Positions 57,401-64,000 of a stretch of DNA of 64,000 nucleotides are shown piece by piece (position 1 is the stretch's first letter; every line of letters begins with the position of its first letter). This DNA is from Megalobrama amblycephala (lineage: Eukaryota; Chordata; Actinopteri; Cypriniformes; Xenocyprididae), in assembly GCF_018812025.1 (NCBI RefSeq), contig NC_063045.1, positions 61,486,839 through 61,550,838 on the forward strand, read 5' to 3'. The position numbers were made by a program, and so were the translations under genes. The notes under the pieces were generated by a model that did no database searches, was not told the DNA's origin, and was given only the letters and a program-made list of their open reading frames with translations.

Positions 57401-60400
57401 CTCAGACTTTTGGAACTTAATTTTTTATTTTATGTTAAAAAAGTAATGTAATAAAAATATATGTATTGATGTATGTAAATCGTGAGAAAATTGCAGTTTT
57501 AATCAAGGCTCCAGGAAGTGTGAGGAGTCGCCTGTCAATGGCGTCATACCCGCGTTCCCCTCGGTTTCCGGTTTTATTTTGTAGAAACCATGGAAACACC
57601 AAAGATGCTTTAATATTTACATATTTTAATAGACAAGGGAACAACTGTTTTGATATATTTATAGACAGAAAACTAATTGTTGTTATATAGCTCAACACGT
57701 TTAGTCTTATTGTTTAAATCTAATTTTCTTGATTTTTTGTGAGTACCATGCTTTACCATGCCTCAGAGAAAAACACTATTTTGTGAAGTAGCTAACATAG
57801 CATAATCAGATGCAGCTTTATTTTTAGTAACAGTAATACAACATTTTCTCCATCATACAATACGTTTTAAAATTAATTGCATGCCATTTATCCACACAAG
57901 CCATCCAGCATTTAATATGATATTGTAAAATCGATCTCTCTTACTGCAGTGTGTAACAGTGTCTCACAGCAGCCGCCGAGCGAACGCACAGAGTAACATT
58001 ATAACATCATTTTCAACACTCTCAAATGTATCTAATATGATAAACAGAGCTGCGTTACCTCATACTCATGACCGGAAAAGCGGTAGCAGCGCCGGCGACT
58101 GTGTCATAATAAAAGTCCCGCTGCTCGTGAGGCGTGTGTTGATCAATCGCTCCAGCTCCTCGTTCAGCTCCACAACACTCGCTCCTGCTCTGCTTCATAC
58201 TACAGTAAAGTTAATAAACGCATCCATGAACATGATTTTTTCCCGAGTCCTATCCCTATTCTTTTGCACCGTCCGTTGAAGTGAAGACCACATGTCCCAA
58301 GATTCCGCGCTCAAACTTGGCGTCATCAAGCTACGCCTTTGTTTTGAATAGGCCTCTAGCGACCTCTAGTGGACAGAATTCTTACATACTGCACTTTTAA
58401 CCAATAATATCAACCTGATATTTCAGATTTCATATAATTTGTACTGCACAGTGCTGAGTATTAACTGATTACATGTAATTACGTAATCAGATTCCAAAAA
58501 TTAAGTAGTTAAGTTAATGTGGGTGGGGTCAAAATAATATTAGCCACTAATATCATAAACTGATATTTGTGAAATTCATCATTCACAAATCCTGGTGTTT
58601 AAAATCAAATCCTGCATTACTGTTCTGTCTTTCAACCATGCTGGTTTTAGTTTTTCTGACTTTGCTTCTCCTGTCTCAGGTGTTTGGGTCTGTCGATGAG
58701 GTTGACCCGATTGAATCTGAGCCCAAACCAAAAGATGAGAAGCCACAGCCCAAAATCCCAAACGGCACTCTTCCGAATTGCACTAGTTCTCCAGACTCTG
58801 GGCACCCGTCGTCTCGTAACTTCTCCGTGACTTCTGCTCTCTCAGACTGCTCTCCGAGCACAGAGGAGACGTCCACACAAGAATCGGGGTCCAAAACGGC
58901 AGCACGAGATCAGACCGACCTGGATAAGAAGGCCAAAGAGGATCTACCGGAAAACAGCTTGACTACTAATGCTGTAGTTTCACAAACAGAGAGCGTCTGT
59001 TCAGAAGGCGAGTCAGTAAAACCTCTAGAAAGTGAAGAACTCCAGACTTCTGAAACATCTAGGACTGAAACACAGCAAGAAGTAGATTCAGACAAAGATG
59101 CAAATGCAAAAAACACAACTGAAGAAAACACAGAAGCTAAAATGCAACCCAGTGCCAGAAAATCTGAAGAAAATGAAAATGAATGTGAACTTCGTTCACC
59201 AAAAGATCCCATTGAAGAAATGACAAAATCCTCTGAAACAAAGGAGGTTGAGATTGCATCTTCACCATCTGGAGAATCAAAGACTGACAAAGAAACAGAT
59301 TTGAAAGTGAATGAAAGCCAGGATGATCCAAAACGGATTGATAAAGAATCATCACTGGACAACTCTCAAATGGATGAATGTTCATCTGAACCACAGAATG
59401 TGACACGAACCACGACTGAAGCTGAATCCATTAGCATGCCACAAACAATCAACTGGGACGCTGATCACAGTAGGATAATAATCAAACAAATCACCGAATC
59501 CAAGTCAGAGAGCTGCGGTCCCATCACCTCCCTATCAAAACAATCTCCAGACATGTCCGATGACTCGCCGTCGGCTTTGGAAATGGAGGAGATTGCTTCA
59601 TCCGTGGTTTATATGTCCTCAGAGAGTAACAGGACACCTCTGATGTTGGCTCGTCCCATGGCACCGTCCATGTCCGGGGAGAAACCGCCCGTGGGAATGC
59701 CTGCTTTGGAACTCTGCATGGATCCGGGTGTCAACACAACCCCGGAGGGAACGGATTCGGCGCTCTCAGAGGAGGAACCGGAGATGGACAACTTATTCCC
59801 CAAACCAGACTGTCTAGTGGTCACAGGAGACAAGACTGACGTGGCGTCTCCAGTGTCATCCATCGGAACAACCTACTCGGTATGTCGCCTAAAACATTCT
59901 CGGTTTAAAGAGATCGTTTGGGAAACAAATACTTTCTGTTTTCCATAAAACACATGGTTTTAGTTTAGTTTAGTTTATGACTTCCATTGTTCTCCTTTCC
60001 TTGATACTGGTATGTTTTTGTGTTTGTTTGCTGTTTGTTTTTTGTTTTTTTATATTTTTGCGTTTGTTTACTGTTTTGTTTCTTGCTTTCTATCCATGTT
60101 TGTGTTTGTTTACTGTTTTTTTTTTGGATGTTTGTGTATGTTTAATGTGTTTTAATGGCTTTATTTGTATTTTTGTGTTTGATTGCTGTGTGGTTTCTTG
60201 TCTTTCTTTGTATTTTTCTGTCAAACTCCAAAACAGCATCATGAAAATAGCTTATCTGACTCATATACTGTACTATATTTCAAATTTTCTGAAGTCATAT
60301 GATGCTTTGTGTTAGGAACAGACCCAAATTTAGTTCATTTTTGCACTATTTAAACCTTTTTTTGTGCTCCACTGAAAAAAGAAAGTCATAATTTTTTGGG

Positions 60401-63400
60401 TGAACTGTTCCTCTAATAGTGTGTGATCTTCAAAGGCATTTTTCTTCTCGTTTCTTTTACAGCAGGAGATGGTAGACCTGTACACACTCAATCTACATCG
60501 CATTGACAAAGACGTCCAGCGATGTGACAGAAACTATTGGTATTTTACCCCCGCAAACTTGGAGAAACTGCGCAACATTATGTGCAGGTAAAATAAAGCT
60601 AAGTCTATTGAAAGTCTATTGAAAGAAGTCTCTTCTGCTCACCAAGGCTGCATTTATTTGATCAAAAATACAGTAAAAATAGTAAAATATTTCAATTTAA
60701 AATAGCTGTTTTCTATGTGAATCTATTGTAAACTGTAATTTATTCCTGTGATCAAAGCTGAATTTTCAGCATCAGTCTTCAGTGTCACATGATCCTTCAG
60801 AAATCATTCTGAAGAAACATTTATGATTATTATCAATGTTGAAAACAGTTGTGCTGCTTCATATTTCTGTGGAAACCACATTTTTCAGGATTCTTTGATG
60901 ATTAGAAAGTTCAAAAGAACAACATTTATTTGAAATAGAAATGTATTGCATCCTTGCTAAATAAATATATTAATTACTTTCAAAAAATACTTTTGAATGG
61001 TAGCATACATATTTATTAAGAAATAAATGTGCAGCATTACACTGATTTACTTCCCATCTGAAAGCAAATGAGAATGTTTTCACGTTTTTGTGTCCTAAGT
61101 TATGTGTGGCAGCACCTTGACATTGGATACGTCCAGGGAATGTGTGACTTACTAGCACCCCTGCTGGTCATCCTGGATGATGGTACATTAACTTTAAGTC
61201 TTACCTTATTTACTTGTGACCCCTATGATCTCTTAAATCCCCTCTGAAATTTGATTGGACATATATTGTTTTTTTTTTTTATGTCATATGTCAGTTTTGT
61301 TGGGATAATTATTGTGATTATTAATTTAATTATGTGTTGAACATTGGTGTATTTTATTATGTTGCTGTTGCCAGTATTTAATAAAAAAATTGCAAGTTTT
61401 TTAAGGCACTAATTCATGCTGTGCCTGAAAACACTTAAAATATTGTATATTTTAAACTAAAGCAATACTGTAAGCCTATTTTTTATTACCAAGTGTAAAA
61501 TGTTTCTGAATCATCTGGTTTTAAATTAGAGGCCATGGCCTTCAGCTGCTTCACTGAGCTCATGAAACGAATGAACCAGAACTTCCCTCATGGTGGAGCC
61601 ATGGACACACACTTCGCCAACATGCGTTCCCTCATCCAGGTTTCACCCACAATCACACACACACTTATTAAACACACTATTGCGCTGATGTTTTAGACAG
61701 TGTGTGTGTGTGTTTCTGTTTCATGATTCTGTCAAACCTCTTCAGATTCTGGACTCGGAGCTCTTTGAGCTGATGCAGCAGAACGGAGACTACACACACT
61801 TCTACTTCTGCTACCGCTGGTTCCTCCTGGACTTCAAGAGAGGTGAGCTCATCGATGCCACAGTGCAATAACATCACTTTATATTGAAAAACAAAATGCT
61901 AATAACTAATCAATTTTACATGCTTAATAAATAAATAAACCTTAAAGTACCAATTTTCGGGCGAGACACTATAGGCAAAACCATAGTTTTTTATGTACTG
62001 GTCAATTTTGCTTCCATAACTTTCAGACCAGTGGAAAGCAAACATCCAAATTACACTTACGTTTCTTTTATTGCACTTTAATCTATTTTATTGCACTTTA
62101 ATCTATTTTTCTGTCATATCTTTAAAGAGTTTTTTCTCCACTTCAGCAGCAGTTATATACACCAAACTTTACAGTTTTATTCCTGTCTATATTCTGAAGG
62201 TTTTTACTGAGGGGTTTGTTCATAAATCATTTGCCTGATTTTATACATCATTTTATCACTAAAAACAAGATGAGAATGTATTTTCTTCTTGCATATCTTT
62301 AAAGAGTTTTTTCTGCACTTCAGCAGCAGTTACATACACCAAACTTTACAGTTTTATTCCTGTCTATATTCTGAAGGTTTTTACTGAGGGGTTTGTTCAT
62401 AAATCATTTGCCTGATTTTATATGACATTTTATTATCAAAAACATGGTGAAAATTTATTTTTTCTGTCATATCTTTAAAGCGCTTTTTCTGCACTTCAGC
62501 AGCAGTTACATACACCAAACTTTACAGTTTTATTCCTGTCTATATTCTGATGGTTTTTACTGAGGGGTTTGTTCATAAATTATTTGCCTGATTTTATAAA
62601 ACATTTTATTACTAAAAAATATGGTGAAAATTAATGTTTTTTTCTGGTTGTTGATAGTATTTTCTGATTTATGGAGTGATAAAAAGAGAAATCCAAAATC
62701 CCCTCAGTAAAAACCTTTAACTCTAATATGCCAACAAAATGAAAGAATAATTTTGAATCTGGATATATCAAATGTTCAGATTAATGTTCTGGAAATGTAT
62801 ACAAAATAGTGCATATTTAATTCGGTAATGCCTCATTTCCATATTTAGACATAACATTTAAAAAACCTTTTGTAATTTAAAACAATTAGAAAAGTCTTAA
62901 CATACTGTGATTAATCAACTGGGGAAGTATGGTGATATCTGTTAGTTAACAAGTTTACCATATTCACCTGTAGTGTCTTGCCTTAAAATGATTTTTGAAG
63001 AATCTTTTTTTCTGCAATTAATTTTGGTGCCACTAGTGCTGCAAAACTTACACACTTTCCAACTGATGTACTTAAAGTGAGTGAATCCTTTTGTTTTCCT
63101 CTTTCTAAGAAATGGTGTATGATGATGTGTTCTCTGTGTGGGAGACCATCTGGGCCGCCCGTTACGCCTCGTCTGAGCACTTTGTGCTCTTCATCGCACT
63201 GGCATTGGTTGAGCTGTACCGAGACATTATTCTGGAGAACAACATGGATTTCACAGACATCATCAAGTTCTTTAACGGTACGCTGACTATTAAATGTCTA
63301 TCAAATGCAGTGATGCAAAATCCCACAATAGCTGTTTCCTTCCACCTATTTTTATGCACATTTTGGGTTATCGCATAAAAAAAGCTGGATAGAAATGCCA

Positions 63401-63867
63401 AGATGCACATAAATTCTAAAAATGTTCATAAAAATGTATGAGGTGGATATTTTTTATCCGATTAGAAGACATAAACTATGATGGAAATACATTTACCAAA
63501 TAAATACCTTTTAGAAAAAACTTTTAGAACAGAGACTGTGATTGGATAAATGGACTAACCAGTGGATTAATCACATCACATCATCTCAAATGTTGGTTTG
63601 GTCATTCTGAAATACCTGAGCCAAATTCTGTCATCAAAACTGAATGAAAATTGATTGAAACAGAGCTTTATTTGCAAATGTTTTATGCGATTTTCCAATT
63701 TTGTGCATATGTTAAAATCCCAACTTGAGATGAAAACATTGCTAATGACATGCTGTTGATTATTATGTTGTCAAATAGAAATGGCTGAACATCATGATGT
63801 CCCAAAGCTGCTGGTCATGGCTCGAGACCTGGTGCACAAGGTCCAGATCCTGATTGAGAACAAGTGA
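39799..63867 (+). CDS. sgsm1: Small G protein signaling modulator 1 (RUN-TBC), 25 exons
   Basis: Encodes a cytosolic and endomembrane RUN-TBC protein that binds Rab and Rap small GTPases and acts in membrane traffic. The exons sum to 3843 nt (1280 codons plus stop), and every junction keeps frame. The N-terminus ([17 protein letters not shown]) leads into the RUN domain (residues about 18-190; [37 protein letters not shown]). A PH-like middle part follows (LDYEK-type region, [27 protein letters not shown]). The first part of the TBC domain is [12 protein letters not shown] 400-residue acidic insert is exon 19. The catalytic TBC motifs are IDKDVQR (I1071, D1074, R1077, arginine finger) and YVQG (Q1111, glutamine finger). 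The end is [12 protein letters not shown]. Local motifs match SGSM1 better than SGSM2. The teleost a/b paralogue is not decided. Human SGSM1 is about 1148 residues; most of the excess is in exon 19. Confidence 0.95.
40140..41165. repeat. TTTA-rich low-complexity tract, sgsm1 intron 2
   Basis: A degenerate repeat of 'tttatttatttttatttatt' with recurring 'tagtataatcctattttt' units (near 40310, 40480, 40650, 40770). It ends beside a short GC-rich phrase 'ggtccccggaccccactt' at about 41195-41212. Non-coding. Confidence 0.75.
41690..42370. repeat. Dispersed repeat with GC-box-rich ends, sgsm1 intron 2
   Basis: It contains 'gtgtgtaatgttgctgtttg' (41829), which recurs at 45931, and 'aaagggggcggggccatg' (about 41961), mirrored loosely by 'gaaagggggcgggagcaac' at 42326. 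The style is that of a dispersed fish repeat. Short open frames here are not gene-like. Confidence 0.4.
42722..42775 (+). mobile_element. tRNA-derived SINE head
   Basis: TTGGTAGAGCATTGCC (A-box region) and GCGTTCGATTCCC (B box, about 42748-42760) form a tRNA-related pol III promoter. The matching SINE tail lies 2.4 kb downstream at 45205-45266. Confidence 0.6.
42776..45095 (-). repeat. 125-bp satellite with tRNA-Gly-like units, about 19 copies
   Basis: Units are spaced 124-126 bp, with 'ttctactgac' anchors near 42782, 42907, 43032, 43157 and so on to 45031. Read on the minus strand, each unit contains TAGCCTCCTTGTTAGAGCAC (D-arm-like, best kept in the first units) and GCCTCCCACGCCGGAGACC (resembling the anticodon arm of tRNA-Gly CCC). 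A perfect B box GGTTCGAATCC follows. Most units have an A run (aaaaaagg) where the first have 'aacaagg'. Open frames up to 180 codons run through the array in several phases on both strands. They are a by-product of a GC-rich repeat with few stops, not genes. Confidence 0.85.
45205..45270 (+). mobile_element. SINE 3' tail
   Basis: The phrases 'aaagctgctttggataaaag' and 'gtctgccaaatgcataaatg' are the conserved tail of tRNA-derived fish SINEs. It lies just beyond the 125-bp satellite and is in the same orientation as the head at 42722. Confidence 0.65.
45432..45462. repeat. (CA)n microsatellite
   Basis: About 15 CA units in sgsm1 intron 2. Confidence 0.95.
45975..47255. mobile_element. Large fold-back element in sgsm1 intron 3
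   Basis: The left arm begins 'ttctgggaatgttttcag', 'caagttttatttttgtt' (45985-46020) and runs through 'gtgataacattgatagaac'. The right arm mirrors it at about 47040-47250 ('gttctaacaatgttatcac', 'acaaaaataaaacttgcc'). Inner parts also pair ('caccattatggtgatcagtg' at about 46350 with 'cactgatcaccataatggcg' at about 46706). A short Angel-type element interrupts the right arm. Confidence 0.65.
46768..47000. mobile_element. Short Angel-type MITE nested in fold-back element
   Basis: It is bounded by TTAA on both sides. The ends are AAAGGGTTAGTTCACCC and GGGTGAACTAACCCTTT, with the centre deleted compared with the 725-bp copies. Confidence 0.75.
47290..47640. repeat. Dispersed repeat shared with nup155 intron
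   Basis: The phrases 'gcgttactgacagactggga' and 'agaggagctgcaacaatg' (47510-47548) recur at 24183-24221 in the nup155 intron beside exon 16. The segment also has two CCAAT-like motifs (CCAATCAC, CCAATCAG). The family is not named and no gene is supported. Confidence 0.5.
48483..49224. mobile_element. Angel-type palindromic MITE in sgsm1 intron 5
   Basis: It has TTAA at both ends, the same inverted termini as 35921-36645, and nearly the same sequence throughout. Small differences lie in the centre (for example 'gaattttttgtgtcgaatc' against 'gaatcttttgtgtcgaatc'). No coding capacity. Confidence 0.8.
51120..52480. repeat. Insertion-rich sgsm1 intron 12
   Basis: A MITE-like stretch at about 51118-51180 ('caatatcacacgattaggcc' mirrored by 'cacggctacgagtgtgatat') is followed by AT-rich sequence. 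The phrase 'gatgtttcggccttcaag' then occurs at about 51873. Elements with 'tttcggccttc' occur in many vertebrate repeats, but I cannot name this one. The region 51540-52440 holds no exon that I can support. Confidence 0.4.
53243..55819. mobile_element. Non-autonomous DNA element with GTTGTCACGGTTA ends and internal repeats
   Basis: The ends are inverted: GTTGTCACGGTTAGGTT at the left and TAACTGTGACAAC at the right. The interior is a degenerate triplication of about 560-600 bp. For example, 'tctgaggctgtaggcagagc' occurs at 53822 and 54566, and 'gatggggaacactgac' at 53936, 54679 and 54894. Proline- and histidine-rich minus-strand frames up to 148 codons (54119-54565) come from this repeat, and I do not call them genes. 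Confidence 0.55.
55290..55620 (+). mobile_element. 3' tail of a retroposon (LINE/SINE type) inside the element
   Basis: The phrases 'cacctgatggagtttgggtt', 'ttgccgctgtcgcctttgg' and 'aagcgctatataaataaagg' then (TGACT)n form the well-known 3' tail of a fish retroposon, ending in a short tandem repeat as retroposon insertions do. The family name is uncertain. Confidence 0.55.
55947..56570. mobile_element. Second Angel-like palindrome abutting the split one
   Basis: It begins TTTAGGGTTAGTTCCCCC directly at the end of the previous element and ends TTTTGGGTGAACTGACCC, TTTAA at 56570. Arms pair through 'gctatcctaggtgtatatga' and 'catatacacctaggatggc'. Non-coding, in sgsm1 intron 15. Confidence 0.65.
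57430..58400. mobile_element. Long form of the TTAAAGGTGCA MITE, reverse orientation
   Basis: The right end 'gcgacctctagtggacag' to CTGCACTTTTAA (58355-58400) is the inverted left end of the short copy at 28647. 'aaatcgtgagaaaattgcag' (57477) matches its inner part in reverse. The CpG-rich interior (57950-58290) is absent from the short copy. It lies in sgsm1 intron 18. Confidence 0.6.
59949..60230. repeat. T/G-rich degenerate tandem repeat, sgsm1 intron 19
   Basis: Loose units of about 45-60 bp with 'tttgtgtttgtttactgttt'. The apparent 112-codon frame here (59977-60315) is hydrophobic low-complexity sequence, not a gene. Confidence 0.6.
60630..61005. mobile_element. Single arm of the fold-back family, sgsm1 intron 20
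   Basis: The sequence 'ctcaccaaggctgcatttat', 'gaattttcagcatcagtctt', 'tgtcacatgatccttcagaa' and 'aaagttcaaaagaacaacat' matches the left arm of the palindrome at 9264-9660. No opposing arm is present. Confidence 0.65.
62060..62645 (-). repeat. Three tandem copies of a repeat shared with receptor 3' flanks
   Basis: Three near-identical units of about 180-190 bp contain 'cttcagcagcagttacatac', 'actttacagttttattcctg' and 'ggtttttactgaggggtttg'. They start near 62090, 62280 and 62460. They are the reverse complement of 8303-8500 behind the second receptor. A fragment of the unit in the opposite orientation follows at 62690-62720. From 62720 to 63109 and from 63278 to 63778 I see no feature. Confidence 0.75.
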
Positions 63868-64000
63868 TTCAACCTCCTTCTCATTCTGCCTTCCATTATC
63901 AGTCTAAAGACGCTCTGTGTCTGTTTTTGGCCATTATGAGAAAACAAAACCCTAAGCTACAGTAAATGCCAAACCAGTGTTTTCATCTGCCCAGATTTTA
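63868..64000 (+). other. sgsm1: sgsm1 3' UTR, cut by the window end
   Basis: Unique-looking sequence after the TGA stop. There is no AATAAA within the window, so the transcript end lies to the right. Confidence 0.6.

Larger units (their letters stand above)
56658..63867 (+). other. sgsm1: sgsm1 exon map, exons 16-25
   Basis: Coding segments: 56658-56786, 56855-57025, 57130-57195, 58680-59879 (1200 bp), 60463-60587, 61100-61182, 61530-61639, 61746-61842, 63110-63277, 63779-63867 (stop TGA 63865-63867). Exon 20 has a tandem acceptor, CAGCAG, so it may start at 60463 or 60466, which adds or drops one Gln. The 3' UTR begins at 63868 and continues beyond the window. Confidence 0.9.

Noticed and set aside
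58569..58679. N-terminal part of the long frame, with a hydrophobic start resembling a signal peptide
   Set aside because: The sgsm1 exon begins at 58680 after a clear acceptor (CTGTCTCAG). The upstream codons are intron.
59977..60315. Hydrophobic 112-codon frame
   Set aside because: T/G-rich low-complexity intron sequence between sgsm1 exons 19 and 20.
1..64000. Endogenous retrovirus or other viral gene remnants
   Set aside because: No reverse transcriptase, capsid or integrase-like frames and no paired long terminal repeats were seen.

Overview
The window looks like a chromosome segment from a cyprinid-type teleost fish. It has compact introns dense with microsatellites and palindromic MITEs, including Angel-type elements ending in TTAA and AGGGTTAGTTCACCC. 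It carries vertebrate spliced genes that close in frame against the known NUP155 and SGSM1 proteins. No prokaryotic, viral or CRISPR content was seen. The species call is inference from repeat style and gene structure.

Layout. 1-2860: a CpG-rich, promoter-like start followed by old dispersed repeats. 2861-8900: two intronless seven-transmembrane receptor genes in tandem on the + strand (2993-3997 and 7211-8188). They are probably V1R/ORA-type olfactory receptors, separated by a 61-bp minisatellite of about 1.9 kb. 8925-10280: TA/TG microsatellites and a fold-back transposon of about 0.93 kb. 10400-37460: nup155 (nuclear pore scaffold nucleoporin) on the minus strand. I could place 33 coding exons, which sum to 4170 nt (1389 codons plus stop), and a likely non-coding first exon. 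37490-39420: an AT-rich spacer built from repeated copies of sequence next to the nup155 5' end. 39480-64000: sgsm1 (RUN-TBC small G protein signalling modulator) on the + strand. I placed 25 coding exons, which sum to 3843 nt (1280 codons plus stop at 63865-63867).

nup155 and sgsm1 lie head to head. nup155 builds the inner ring of the nuclear pore, whereas sgsm1 is a Rab/Rap-directed membrane-traffic regulator, so the pairing implies shared promoter space rather than a shared pathway. The receptor pair is a local duplicate with its own promoters.

I did not find a clearly new biological system. The strongest unusual observations are: (1) a nup155 intron array that repeats the neighbouring 5' splice site; (2) a tRNA-Gly-like 125-bp satellite of about 19 units lying between the head and tail of a SINE in sgsm1 intron 2; (3) a hAT-like element whose own terminal sequence is amplified internally; (4) a dispersed repeat shared between the receptor 3' flanks and a triplicated inverted cluster in sgsm1; and (5) divergent promoters on the duplicated receptors, one with two consensus CREs 20 bp apart. 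Exon borders were read by eye from splice sites, frame and remembered family sequence. They have not been aligned computationally.
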